A DNA stretch of 64,000 nt from Icerya purchasi (GCA_039619475.1 CM077116.1:152847088-152911087); one strand, 5' to 3'; positions 1 to 12,664 are shown, counted from the first letter of the stretch. Numbers and translations are program-made. The notes: generated by a model from the sequence alone, not told the origin.

Positions 1-870
1 GAAAACAGCGGAGACTGAACAATATTAAACCGAAAGAGGGAGACAGGAAGCAGACTGTGATTAAAGCGAATTATGGAAGAAATAACTGAACGGCTGATGC
101 AAGGATTAAACCAGGAAGAAGAGGGAGGGTTGTAGAGCAAGATAAAAGGAGTTGAGGAGTGGAGAAAAGAGACCGATACAGATCAGTTCAAAAGTCATGG
201 TGAAAACGATAAGAGAGAGGGCAAAGAGACTTTTTGGGAGGGGGAATCTGTCTGTGAAATGACAATTTACTGCAGCTGGACATAAGATCGCGTTACCAAT
301 GGCAGTGGTCCGGAATCCAGAGAAGGTCAATTAGGATAGAACGGGATGTTAATAAATTATAAATTAAGGAACGAATATGAAGAATAATTGGATCTGAAGA
401 GGGTTTAGGGAAGGGCGACGAGATGGCTAATAAAACGCTTTTCGAGTCAGAGCATAGGAGGAATTTCGATAAATTGGATGTTGAGGATATATAAAAAGGA
501 TAGCACGTAAAATAGCCACGGATTCGTCTAAAAAAACAGAAGAAAAGGAAGGAAGTTGAAAAGACTCAGACTAGTTGAGATCAGGAAGAATAAAAGCAGC
601 TCCGACACCTGAAGCAGATTTTGAGCCATCCGTAAAAACCGTGCTACGAGCTGGAAAGAGTGAGGATAAAGTTTGGTTAAATTCGCTATGTATTGCAGGA
701 GGTGGAAGAGATTTAATATTAGAAGGAAAAGAGAATAGCTTAGGCGAAAACGACAGTTCTAAAAAATTGTAAGTGAAGTATGGGGATTTTTTTCGAGAGA
801 GGATAAAGTGAGAAAATAGGACAAGTCGAGAGGAGATGCGAGAAAGACTTTTCCACTGATCATCACACTA
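1..870 (-). pseudogene. LINE family A remnant: RNase H region of an I/Jockey-type non-LTR retrotransposon
   Basis: Minus-strand translation gives an open stretch from about 865 down to 580 that contains VFTDGSKSASGVGAAF, the first strand of an RNase H domain with its catalytic Asp. Further down are a serine-rich stretch and WIPDHC, which matches the conserved W-[IV]-P-x-H-[CS] motif near the end of LINE RNase H domains. Stop codons and frame breaks (after LPDLN, after AFY, after DHCHW) show it is dead. The coding strand is pyrimidine-rich, so the plus strand here is conspicuously AG-rich. The 3' end runs off the start of the window. The left part of the same family recurs near 22980-23060, where the equivalent motif reads VFTVGSK. 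RNase H-bearing LINEs belong to the I/Jockey/R1/LOA assemblage; the clade cannot be fixed from this piece. Confidence 0.75.
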
Positions 871-3800
871 GATATACGTAGCTAGAAGCGATTTAAAAAA
901 TGACTCGAGATGATTTCAACTAGGAAACTTCAATAATCAACTACCTCATCAGAACAAAAAAAAAATCCACCATTTCGCGGTTTCAACAGTTGTTCAAAGT
1001 TTTATTCTGTAGCATATTCCGTGTGTATTTGTTAGTTTCATATAATAATGTGGGTCGCCCACAAAATATTGTAATTTTAAACTGAGATTACGACGCGAAT
1101 GTAACGTAATCAAGAATGGCGGTAAGAAAACAGGCCAACAATAAAGCAGTCTTTCATCCGAAATGATTATTGCCAATTTCTTACTTAATCACGGTGAAAA
1201 GATTTTATTACAACTAGTCCAATTTACTTAAGCAAAAGAAAGAAAAATTAACGGTAATCTCGACTCGCTGAAATTCACTAAATGAAATGACGGGTCTTTA
1301 AAATAATTTAAATAAAGTTACGAGTGCAAGATCGTTCAGCAATTTTTATCTAACGCGTCTCTTAACAAGAGCCGACAAACCGCCCCTACGATAATTTAAC
1401 GCGTAGCCGAGGTGGGAAAAAAATGTTCTTGTTGCAACATTTCGCAAAGTAGAATTCGGTATACGATAAAAATGTAGTAATTTTTCGAGAACAATAGTGA
1501 AGAAAAATTTCGTTTGCCAATAACTCGGTTTTCTATATGTTTTATAATTTTCTCACGGTACTGAAGAATGTAGGTGAACTGCATCTGAAGCGACAGGCTG
1601 GTTCACAATCAGCTGATTGTTTAAGTTGAAATTCGATTTCAGCGCGATTGCCTACCGACGAGTGGTAAATGATGTTAAATTGCTTCGGAATTTTTTAGGA
1701 TGGAGAAAGGTCTGGAAAGGAGATATACGATTTTTTCGAATGGTTTATTCTTCGCCGATACCGTTAGTATAGCGTATAGCGGTGGTCGTCATTTTTTAAC
1801 GTTACACGCCCAATCACGATAAGTGTAATCAAATTTATGTAACTCCGTTGTTACCGAGTCCGTTGGCCGTCGTTTTTCCAACGAACGACTGCAATTGCGC
1901 GCGCACCTATTGCTTTCGATACGTGTTACGTCGAGGGCAGATATCGCGATAAACATCGTTAAAACCTCGGTGTTGCGACGTAACAATGATAAAACGCTAA
2001 TATAACTTGTGTAGAGAAGGTGTAAAAGGTTAGATGCGATCAAATGGGGCTACGGGTACAGTTTTACCGAAAACATTGTCTGACAATGAGACTAAATATT
2101 GATTGTGTCACACTTTAGAAAGTTGCTTCCGTCTGCTGAAACAGTGCGTGGGAGTGTTGAAAATGAAGTATTAGTTGAACTACTGTTATAGTTTCATTTG
2201 TCAACTGTGCGTTCGAAAAATATCCTGGTATAGGAAAAATTTAACTAAACTCTACTGCCGTGTTAATTTCTTATCTATCGTTTAATTTGCGAGAAACTTT
2301 ATCGATATATAAAATTAGGTTTAAAAAAATATCTCGACATCTGCACTCGATAAAGAAAAATTTTACATCCGTATTCTAAACGATAAAAATAAAATACAAT
2401 CAGCATTTTTATAAAATTTATAGAGTATTCGTACATTTATTCTTCGTGCTATCGGTGTTCCTAATAGACCGGCTTTGGAGTCTTTGAAATTGAATTCTCA
2501 TTTCTTCCAGTTATTGATCAGAGTTAATCGAATCATTAAAAATATATGATATTAATGCGGACGTATAAATTAACTTCAAAATTTAATAAAAACAGAATAC
2601 AGATCGTATAATTATGAAAGAATTAAAAGTTATGAATTTCGCCGGGGTAAGCTGCAAAATGTTTAGTTTCACATATATACGAACAAAAATTTTTTAGTTT
2701 TGACGACTTGCAATGTTCCCGCGGCATCAAAGACTAAGAATCTCGTCACATTTTAGAATTTCTCTCGTGCGATGCGGATTATTATATCTGGCATTTAGCT
2801 ATTCATTTTTTTTCCGGTCCCTTTGCGCGTTCCTTCAGTTGTTTTGGCTAGTAATAAACGTTCATTATGTTACAAGATCTATGCGTGCCATTTTTCTTTG
2901 ATTAGCTTATTAGCTTTTAAGTAATTCCTTTTGGCTGCTAGATGTACAATGCTACCCCACCTTTGAACACCAGACGCATTCTAGGCAAGCCAACTTATTC
3001 CCAAAAAAATCAATTCATTCCGAGTTGGAAAAGAAACCGGCGCTGCCAGACCGTCAAAAAATAAAACTTCAGCTTTAAGGTTTCTCTGTTATCGTTGAGC
3101 AGTACCTAATCCCGAATAAATCAAGGTCGTTCACGAAAGTTGCGGCGATTGAACTGAAAAGATAAAACTACCATTTGTCAACGAGTATTTCACTGCAGAC
3201 TTCAAAAGAATCCATAAATTTATAAAAAGCATCGCTTTTCACCCTATCTATAGATACGTATACTAAGTACATGTTTTTAAAAATTCTTAATATGCTTGAA
3301 TGGCGTAGGTGCAAAACAGTTCCGCATTGTTTAAGTCAAATACTCGTAGATAACGATACATACGCCAAATGTTGATAAATAATATAATAAGTTTGCATAT
3401 TAACCGACGTAGTACTGCCAATATTGCAGAGTAGCGTGATTGTCTAGTGAAACAAACGAAAAATTAAAACAACTTTAATTGTGCGTAAAGCCGCGTCCTC
3501 AATTCACTAATAAAAAATGACGACACTACGTGTCTCGGGAGGAGTCAAAAAAACGGAGCCCCGATCCCTCCACTACTATTAAATATTTCATTACAAACCG
3601 CGTATACGCAGCTATTAAACTTATCTGATTTCCCTATCATTTTAGTTAACTGTCTTATCAAAATGAACTTAAAAACATGCTAGCATAACTGAATTCCGTG
3701 TAGGCATCGTGTTTTTTGATGATCCTTCTTCTGCGAAATACTTTTGACCCCATAAACGTGATATCATCAGTGTGACCTCATAAGCTATTCCGCTCCCCTC

Positions 3801-4360
3801 AAAATGTGCACGTTTTAATTTATCATACAATAAATTGTCAAAATTAGACACTTACGCCACCCCTTCATCAGCAAATCAACAGTTTTAAATGACCTATGTT
3901 TCAAAGGATCGTAACACTTTAAAACATCTAGACCAACAGTGCACATGCGCAGCAAGAGTTCCAAATGAATCTTGTGACTCCATGACGGCGGAAAATTTAT
4001 CTACTCCGCTGGATTCTATTTGCAAGGCTGCAGAAACAACGGTTTTTCTGCTTCTTTCATTTGTTTTCGAAGGTCTCACGGTGGTGTGAAGAAAATTCAA
4101 CATCGTAAAACGTCTGCTGAGAAAATGTAAACATTCAAAAAAGATAGCGAATGTATAACTGACTTCAAAAAGTATCGCACTATATCGCGCATGTTTTATT
4201 AGTTAAAAAAAAAAAAATGCACCTCGTGGTGTATGGTTCGTTAATTTCTCAGACAATTTCCGACCGCGTCGTATTATCAAAAATAAAATCTCTTAATGGT
4301 CAAAGTCGCATTAATAACGGATGAGGCGAAATAATCTCCGATTTTAATGACTTAGTTATC
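871..4360. other. no recognisable gene
   Basis: AT-rich sequence with only short, dispersed ORFs, none with a recognisable domain. I see no repeat structure beyond short poly-A/T runs. Confidence 0.6.
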
Positions 4361-4640
4361 GTCGCGACAGTCTAGTTGCTAGAATTTCATTGCGAAAGTC
4401 TTGAGTTCGATCCCGGGCGACGACGGAAATTATTACAAACATTAGAATAATCGTTAATAGCCGCGTGTACTGCAATGGCACGCGGTAAATCAAACAATCA
4501 CAATATCAGTTCCGAATGTAGTCTTCCGCGTGTACATTGGCGTTGCATATAATAATTGCCGTGAACATTACGCCGTTGTCTGTATTGCTAGAGCGTCCAA
4601 ATGGCTGGTCCCCTATGCTCAGAGTATGGCGTTACAAAGA
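4361..4640 (+). mobile_element. tRNA-derived SINE, family 1, copy 1
   Basis: The head carries a degenerate pol III A box (GTCTAGTTGCTAG near 4371) and a B box (GAGTTCGATCCCGGG near 4403). A shared body follows: CGACGACGGAAATTATTAC, an AATAATCG..AATAG block, a ..TCAGTTCCGAATGTAGTCTT.. block, and a terminal block near ATGCTCAGAGTATGGCGTTAC. The same series of blocks appears in four other places in the window (19285-19612, 20488-20835, 30436-30790, 48455-48800), in both orientations. That makes this a dispersed SINE rather than a tRNA gene. This copy has lost part of the region between the two boxes. Boundaries are approximate. Confidence 0.75.
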
Positions 4641-5358
4641 ACAAGAATACTTAGCTGCTTTGTTCTTTCCCTCGAGCTATCCAAATACTTTCCATGCTGA
4701 TAAAGATCTATTTAGATGCATAAGATAACCTTAACTACAAAATTCTGGTGCATTATGTAGTTCTGACTATTTAATCTCGCGGTTAAATTATTAATCCCTC
4801 TATACATTCGACAAATCTTACATTCCCAAATGATACTGTGCATCAAGTTCTTGATATATTATCCAACAACAACAACATAAACATTATTATATTTGGTGAC
4901 AACATAGAACTTTCCAGATAATCACTTGAATTCGTAAACATAACGATGTACACGAATGGTGCAAAGTTTACGACTTATTTGTACGAAGTCGCTAACGGAA
5001 CCCATGAACTATGTCTAAGTGACGATTGCACATCCTTGAATGCAAACCTATGCGGAACTATGCACTGTCTATCACGGACTTTCTACATCTCTATGCGTCA
5101 GCTATTATTCAACATTATATACCGAAGCGGAGAGGAATAGATGAGAAGAGTCGTGTACTTGGAACGCTTATCTCGCTTCATCCTTCTACATTCCGACAAC
5201 CTTTACACAGATTGTTTCAATTATTTATCCTAAGAAGTGTAAAGTGGAACTCTGATTGGGCTTTGCAGTTAACTTTCTTCAGAAACATCAAACACAATCT
5301 GTTGCTCCTTGATAATCTTCGGGGAGAATACCTGCCGCAGAGATTATTTAGAAAGTAG
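4641..5358. other. no recognisable gene
   Basis: Contains overlapping ORFs of 64 and 110 codons (4946-5358, plus) with no domain I recognise. They are treated as chance ORFs. Confidence 0.5.
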
Positions 5359-5370
5359 CGTGTGCTGTAA

Positions 5371-5646
5371 GGTAGCGTGGTGGCCTAGTGGCTAAGGCGC
5401 TTGGCTACTAAATCAGAAGTGTCATAGGTTATCGAGACGTGTCTCGTTCTGGATCCAAACCGCTCACAGGTTTACCCACCCTGAAATAATCGGGTACCGG
5501 AGAAATTTGGGAAGGTAAAGGCAACGGAGAGAAAGCAACTGGCCCCAGTATTCTCCTTAGATCCATTAGGCTTAGTACCATTATGAAAAGCTTAACTTCA
5601 CAATCCATCATACCTTCTAAATGATATGAGACTTACTTTACTTTAC
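5371..5646 (+). mobile_element. tRNA-derived SINE, family 2, complete copy
   Basis: A 276-bp element bounded by perfect 12-bp direct repeats CGTGTGCTGTAA (5359-5370 and 5647-5658), which are the target-site duplication. The head contains TGGCCTAGTGGCTAAGGCG, a good tRNA A box. The B box region (near GTCATAGGTTATCGAGAC) is eroded. The body has GGAAGGTAAAGGCA, ACTGGCCCC.GTATTCTCC and AGATCCATTAGGCTTAGTA blocks, and the element ends in a short TTTAC tandem tail. Related partial copies lie at 20285-20425 and 22385-22490, both inverted. A tRNA-like head, simple-repeat tail and target duplication together define a SINE mobilised by LINE machinery. Confidence 0.85.
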
Positions 5647-5658
5647 CGTGTGCTGTAA

Positions 5659-7352
5659 TTTACGCAAACGTCACCGAAAAATTTCCTATTGAACTTCCGT
5701 CTCATCTACGACTGACAAAAAGATTACAAGGCCCTTTCCGTAAAATTCTATGCAATACTCCTATCACGATGGCATCTTAGCTGAAACAAGCGAACTCTAT
5801 CAGTATGAAGTTTTGCTTGACCGTAAAACGCAGCGTATGGAAATGCAAACGCTTAGAATAAAAAAAAAAGTAATTGATCTAATTTTCCACGAATACGCCT
5901 TCAATTTTTATTCAATTCTGGATATCTGACGCAGTCTTCTACATCTCGAATGTTTCTAACTTTCTGTATACAAAACTATTTTTAAGGATAATACTTCAGT
6001 CCCCTACATAATATTAAAAAACGATAGCGCTAAATTGTTTCTTTTCGTAATTTATTAATAAGTTTTGTTTATGAAAGTTTTTCTAGCTATTTTTATTCTT
6101 GTTTTTAACCCACTACTTGTTGTTTATACGATTGATAAGTGTTATTTTCAACATATCTATACCATCTATTTCTGTAAGTTGTAATATTTCAAATAGATTT
6201 TCATGCTTAAAAGCCTTTTGTAGGCCTACGAAGCAGTATACTTTTATTAAAGAATAACATAGTCGTTTTAAATTTAATTTTTTTCAAAGTATTATAGAAC
6301 TATAATTTAGGGATTCTAGGAATGTTTTCGAGGTACGGTGGTCCGAAGGATATTAATATAAAATTTATTATTTTATAGAATGATTTTTAGCGAGCTATTT
6401 TTCTATTTCAACAATTCTGATAGGCAAAAATCAAAAATACAAATTTTATTTATTTCCGGTATATTCGAAAAATCGGTTTCCACATCTCTCATCTGCTGTC
6501 AAGTTGGGAGATCGTATATTCGACACATACACCGATCTGCGGAACATCGTGTTTTAATTTCTATTTTTTAACATTCCTAAAATAGCATTGGCAGAAACAT
6601 TTCCTAACGGTTCAATAAATTCCTTCCATTGTGTATATTCGGAATCAGTAGTATAGGTATACTACCGAGAAAGTGGTTTAAATATACCTGTATAAAACTT
6701 TTTTTTTTTTAAAAAAAAAAACAGGTGATTATTCTTTTATTTTTTTGTTTAATAGTTTACGGTACTAGCAAAAAAGTTGAATCAGACGAGAAATGTTATT
6801 TTTTCGGATTCATCCCCCAAAGCCCTCGCGCCATCATAAAGAAGCACGTGGATTTCAGCAATCTTCTCCACTTTTAATTGTTTTTTATTAAATACATGAC
6901 TTTCTGCGGTTATATATGTATATATTTGCATACGTACACACATGTAATAGTGAAATTAAGATTTAATGTTTCCTAATTAGAATATTTCATCGCGTTGCGT
7001 TGACTATCGTTTGAGTACGGCACTCCGTTGCAATAATAACTTCAATCGTTGTGAGTTATAATAGCGTGCGTCAGTTTATTATTGCTCGATCGGTCATTAA
7101 GTTGTCTCCACGGGTTAGGAAAGAATTTAATAGTATTCATTTTACAGCGGGCAAACTAGACTTCCGTAATGGTAATTCGTATATATTCGGTTAGGCTGGC
7201 GTTGCGACTGAAATTTAGTTATTCTATGACAAATGACTGAAGAAAAGTTAGTCGATGACAGTTCTCTGATAAATGAGCTGGAAATGTCGACTGTGCTGCA
7301 CAGCGATTTTGAACTGATTGAAAATCAAATTAAACCAACCAATACAATGGCA

Positions 7353-7357
<5 letters not shown>
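5659..7357. other. no recognisable gene; contains a T/A hairpin
   Basis: AT-rich sequence without recognisable coding. At about 6687-6727 a T(12)A(11) block is bounded by ACCTGT and ACAGGT, forming a perfect foldback. Confidence 0.55.

Positions 7358-7411
<54 letters not shown>
7358..7411. repeat. (TA)n microsatellite running into (TG)n
   Basis: Uninterrupted TA dinucleotides to about 7402, followed by TG repeats. Confidence 0.95.
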
Positions 7412-7413
<2 letters not shown>

Positions 7414-9296
7414 AAGTGTATAATATTATCCGATTATCCTCCGTCGTCGTAATTGTCCTGTCTTCTTTATGGCGGCTCGGAGTTTAAATTGCCTTTGATT
7501 TATTTTTCCTTATGAACTATTTATAAATATTTACCCGGCATCAATGGGAGTAGACGATATTTTCAATGTGGCCGCTAAAATTTATCGCTTTGCCGCGTTT
7601 TCCATCATCATTTCCAACAAATAACCGTCGCGAACGGTGAGTTTTATCGCTTTTCTGCATGTTTAAATTCACGCTGGATGAAGCAGGCTGTTGAATAGAA
7701 TAGCGACACTTTTCGAGTAATATGCTATTGAAAATAATCATTTTTTACGGAAGTACTTCGCCGATAGATAATTACTGCAATAGCGGATTAGGGATTTTCA
7801 ACGATTTCTAAAGAACCGGTGGCCTTTTTAAGAACAGTCGATTTCTTTCAGCCACTTGTTTATTTGTTTATTCTGTTATTCGATGCGGACAGCCTTCGTC
7901 GCTGAACGTGCCCGTATATTCTGTGTATTAATTTAAAAACTATTATTTCTCTTGGCTGTTCTTTTCTTAATTAGCCGAGTCTTCTTTAGATGTTCGGATG
8001 ATAGTTATTCTAACATTTACCTCTTTACTGATATGTTTTTTTTTCCTTTTCTACGTGAATATCCCCGAAAGAAATATTAGTAGCGTATTTTATTTCATAC
8101 CTATTCATAAAATGATATCGTGAATCGAAATAGGTCATTGAAGGTAATAGAAATAAATTTAGATGACAGTGATGGAGGGGAATGTTGGAAACATCCGCGG
8201 AGGTGTAAGATAGAGCAAACGTACAGTTGCTGAATTTATTATGAAGGTTGTGTGAATTTTGTTTTCTTTCCGTTTCGATTATGTAATATGTAATTAACCA
8301 TTATGGTTTTTTTTGTCAGAGCCGAATATGCGTAATGCGGAAAAGTTATTATTTGCCACTTTTGAACTGAATCATCAGCGATGTTAACTACAATTATAGA
8401 GCGTATTTAATTTTTGAAAAATTACGAAACCTATCCTTTTCGGAGGTTTCGGTTTTAGAAAAATTTTGAATTTACCAACAGTAATATTAAACTGATCGGT
8501 ATCTTTTCTACTTGGGGGTAGATTGATTACTCTACAATTGCAGTGTATAAACTGGTTTATCTAAAACCATTCTCAATATTCAGTTGAAGATGACCAAGTT
8601 AAGAATCGAACAACCACGATCGTTTTTGATTTTTAAACATAAACGAACTTGCCGGAAAGATGATCCGCTTATAAAACTACAATGTATTGCTTTTGTAAAC
8701 AGCTTATTAACGCGTACATTTCAATTTGCTAGGCTTCTGAATGGTCAGTGTTTTCTGTATATCTCAGCGTTAATTTAGACTTTTTCTATTTAATTACGGA
8801 TCCTTTTATTTTTTGCTAGGTTACGGTACCACTATTTTCGGACAGGGTTTAGCGCTTTTTAATCTCCGCGCCGGTTCCCGGTTTTGGAAAATGTGTTTTT
8901 CATTTAGCTCCATTCTTAAATTTAAATCGTATACAAATCGTATCAGGACGGAGAGGTAACGGAATGATCTGTTTCAAGGCGCGAATAGGATAACAGTTAT
9001 AATGGGTGAACAACGATTAAAATAACCTGTCGGGATGTAGCGAGCAGCAACACGTGTGAAACTGATGACGGAATTAGCCGAGTTGAAAAGAGGAAAAACA
9101 GTTATTGTTCGCAAGATGCGCTGACCGAAAATCACTAGAGAAGCGAATTTCAAGACGCTCCGGTAGTTCATTACTTGGCAATTTTTAATTGGTCTGCAGC
9201 GTGCATTATCGATTATTTGGTTTCGACGGCGAAGGCAATGATTAACAGACTGGCCGAAGTGTCGGCGGCAATTTTAAATAGTTAAACGAGTAGAGC
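7412..9296. other. no recognisable gene
   Basis: AT-rich DNA with only short ORFs lacking domains. No repeats beyond short homopolymers were seen. Confidence 0.55.
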
Positions 9297-9300
9297 ACTG

Positions 9301-9412
9301 GTAGTAGTGTTAGTAATAGCAGTGTTAGTAATAGCAATGTTAGTAATAGCAGTGTTAGTAATAGCAGTATTAGTAATAGCAGTGTTAGTAGCAGTATTAG
9401 TAATAATATATA
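9301..9412. repeat. 15-bp minisatellite
   Basis: About six to seven near-identical tandem copies of AGTGTTAGTAATAGC, degenerating to 12-bp and shorter units at the right end. The long minus-strand ORFs here (repeated TNTAI residues or poly-Leu) are a product of the repeat and not genes. Confidence 0.9.
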
Positions 9413-9599
9413 GTGACCGTACACAATTAGCGGCTGTGCGAACGAAGAGAAACGTTAAATGGAGCGGCGGGTGCAAGGTATAATAGGTAGAGAAATATTT
9501 CTGGACGTTCGAGAAAGTTGTATGACAAGTGCTGCTTCGCTGAAAGCATTAATAGAAATGTTAGCGTCACGTTAAAAGACGTTTTAAAATTCCCTTCGT

Positions 9600-11400
9600 A
9601 TCGGTATCGATAGGCGCATACACATGCAGACACGGGGAGCGTTTACATTTTGCTCCGAGAGTGTACGGTATCGGTGAGCGAGCAGGAAGAGTGCAGATGG
9701 CGAAACTTAATGATATCTCGCGGGAAGACCGAGGCAGTCATCGGAGCTGTACGGACCTAGTCGGAAATTACTTGTCAAGAAACAAAACTGAACTACTAAC
9801 AGCGAGGTGTTTATCAGCGCGCGCGATAGTTGCGCGCATCGGATAATAGTGACACAGATATGTCGGCTAGCTATAGAGGTGTGCGGATATAATAAAAGGG
9901 TAGAATTGCCGATGGCCTATTGAAAGGGCGTTCGCGCTGCTACTCACTCATTACGTGAACCCGTTCCATTTCTTAGGGTATTAGGCGTCGCAAAGTGTTC
10001 AGCGCGAATCGATCGGCAGTCTCGGGCAGCATGTCGAAAGGCAGATTTTCATCGGGAAGAGGTGTCTCCGTTGTTGTGTAAACTCTGTTCGTTTTTGAAG
10101 AACGAGCGAAACAAAATAATGTTCGATGAGACGATTGACGACGACGACTACGACGTCTCGTTGAAGCATCGGGATCAGCCGCGATCGAAAACCGAACTAC
10201 GGCTCTCTCGGAACTTTGAGAGATGTCCTGAAAGTGGTTGTCATCGCGCATTTTCTCATCGGCGTGCCTACATAGTTAGCCGCCCCCGCGAGAACACGTT
10301 AGCTGTTGCGTAATAGGTTCTCTTGTTAATGAGCGATAATAATAGGCGGTCGCGCGGTTATCTAACAGCCGGCTGCGGGTTAGAAGTGAGCGAGATCAGC
10401 GGGTATTGTGAGAAACAATGGGACGGTTTTGGAAAAAGTGTAGTGTCTGAAGCAGCGAACAATGCAGAGCCACCGCGGGAGAATTTAAGGCGGGAACGGC
10501 CGCGCGGGACACGTGTTTATACGCATTTTGTTCGGTATTGTGGTGCGCGATAATTTACGCTTCATCCTGCTGCAGTGTCTCAGGCAAATGAAAATAAATG
10601 ACGCGTTCTTACAAGTGTCGGCACAGAGCGCGCGTACTATCGGCGTCTTTTCTGGTAACAATGGTCGCGACCAGAGGAAATTCTTTCGCTGCCAGCTGTA
10701 GCGCACGCGACGAAACCGCCCGGCATTGTCGTCGGACATGGTGCCGCAGTGATAAATTCGCGCGGTGACAGTTCAGCGATGATGGACCGCGTTGCACCGA
10801 GAAACTACTCCGTTTGCAGACGAACTCGCAGAGGAAAAGTTTTGTTTTTAACGTCACTTCCGAACCGAACGCGATTAATTTCAACGGGAATTTGTCGACT
10901 ACGCGCGAACTTCAGTCTGCAGCCTGTTGACCATGAAAACACTTCTAATCCGATAGCGGTTGTTTTCTCGGATGCTTTTTCTAATTCTCGAATACACTCT
11001 ATAAAAATCTACAGGCGAGATAATGTATAGCTTTTCCGAACCCTTTCGCCGAACTATTCACTTTCGGCATTTCATTAAATACGCCTAATAATCGATTCAT
11101 AGGCGCGATTTAAGGTACTGCTCTCGAATTCGTTTGATTGATTTTTGTTTCCTTTCCTGCAGCGCGCAAACGGTTCGAATCCTCAATAAATCAGCCCACG
11201 CAGCTTTAGACTTACGATGAATAGTGCGATACGCGCCCGATGGCAACAAGCGGCATTGCAGTATCTTGTGTGCAGAGGCAATAGAGGCTTGTGAAAATGG
11301 AGCGTAGTAGGGAACGGTTTTTAATACGACAGCCGACACCATCTGTAAACAGCATCACTGACACACACACCGATTAAACCGCAGCGTCGTTTCCAGTTAT
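9600..11400. other. CpG-dense, GC-elevated segment; possible promoter or first-exon region
   Basis: CpG dinucleotides are far denser than in flanking DNA (for example 10130-10290, 10480-10800), with CACGTG and GCGCGC motifs. A TATA-like TATAATAAAAGGG lies near 9888. Many overlapping ORFs on both strands are expected from the base composition. One of them, starting at 10121 (plus), encodes an acidic MFDETIDDDDYD start but shows no domain I know. I cannot support an exon from sequence alone, so the promoter reading is inference from base composition only. Confidence 0.35.
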
Positions 11401-11753
11401 TCGTTTCAGGCTCTGCTAAACAAACATCCACCACAGTAACAGTACTATTTTATCGTGCACTTGACACTTGCACATGTACAACCATAGTTTCGAAATAGAC
11501 CTTTTATGCAAAAACGCGGACTAATCAACTATATCATACTAACGATTTTTAGGTTTTCTTAAAGGTCTGTTTCAGATTCTGATCACGCATTCTACGTTTA
11601 CCTTTGCTAATGTTTCTTTGATTTTCTTTTTCAGCCGACACGAATTGGCGCCTAATCCAATATCGCAAACGCACACTTCATCAGATAACTCCATCGTATC
11701 CTTTAGGTTTAATAATATATGTACATTAATACATACATATATATATGTATATA
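11401..11753. other. no recognisable gene
   Basis: Nothing recognised; it ends in a short TA-rich tract abutting the hAT-like terminus at 11754. Confidence 0.5.
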
Positions 11754-12660
11754 CAGGGCTGGATTATAGTAAAATGCTGCTGTGGGCTCAGTAATTTCTG
11801 CCGCTCTTAGAATAATTTGTAAATTAAGTAACAATCGAGTAATTAAAGTAAGAAAGCGCATAAAAGTTAAAAATTAATTTTCAATTAAAAGTTAAAAAAG
11901 TCTTTAATTAAAAAATTTCATACATTTTTAAGACATACCTAAATTTTATTTTAATTCTATACGTACATTAATTTTACATGTATCAATTAAAGTTTACATT
12001 TTTTTACGACGCAATTTTAAAGATGCAAATTCATTTATTATATTATCAAAGTTTAAATTCTTTACTAACTGTTCTTCAATAAATAAAATAGATAAATCAT
12101 TTAACTCTTTTGGTGAGACATTATTGATTTGAAAACATTTTTAATTCTTTTCATGCAAGAAAGGAGCGTTCTGCTGAGCAGTTTGTTTAAAATAATGAAA
12201 GATAAATTCTAAATGCAATGTCTAAATTAGGAAATACATTTTGCAAATGTTTACTTCGTATTTGAATAATAATATTTTCACCATTATGATTATTTTCAGG
12301 TTCAGAGTTATTTAAACATAGACACAACTTTTTTTACTATTTTCGTTTAAATTTTTTTTCTTCGAATTAAATTTAACTAAATGAAGTTTATCACGTATGT
12401 TCGAATGAAAATGAATACATTCTGAAGTTAATGAATCTTTGAAATCTGTCGGATAATTATTTATTTATTTTTTTTTGCGTATTCTATTAGATTTACTTCG
12501 GATGTCCCTTGTTTCGAAATTGTTGAGATTAAAGTTGAATTTTTATTTAAAAATACCACACCAAATTTTTTATGTATCGATTAATCGAAAAGTGATAAAT
12601 TTTATTCAGCGCTAATCTTTCTTTGCGTTTTTTTCCATCCTGCTATTACGTTATTGTTAT
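11754..12660 (-). pseudogene. hAT transposase remnant, C-terminal dimerisation region
   Basis: On the minus strand, NVFPNLDIAFRIYL, then SAERSF, then KRIKNVFKSIMS, then ELNDLSILFIEEQLVKNL and FDNIINEFASLKLR appear in order but in shifting frames with stops. This order is the hAT-family C-terminal dimerisation domain (SAERSFS..KxIK..xRSxM..ERLxxLxxLSIE), of the kind found in ZMYM1-like hAT proteins. Upstream, TDFKDSLTSECIHFH and KLHLVKFN continue the same protein. The low-coordinate end reads CAGGGCTGGATTATAG (11754), which looks like a hAT terminal inverted repeat. At least three frame breaks make it a fossil. The 5' part is not recognised and may be interrupted by the LINE fragment that follows. 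Confidence 0.75.
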
Positions 12661-12664
12661 TGTG

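Noticed and set aside
5026..5358. 110-codon ORF on the plus strand
   Set aside because: No domain, no start or splice context, overlaps another ORF in a different frame, and is not shared with any repeat here.
9301..9412. Regularly spaced repeats as a CRISPR array
   Set aside because: Units are contiguous with no unique spacers, and the DNA is eukaryotic.
9242..9476. Leucine-rich and TNTAI-repeat ORFs
   Set aside because: Direct translation of the 15-bp minisatellite.
10062..10313. 83-codon ORF with an acidic DETIDDDDYD stretch as a possible first exon
   Set aside because: The region is CpG-dense, so long chance ORFs occur on both strands. There is no convincing splice donor and no family resemblance.
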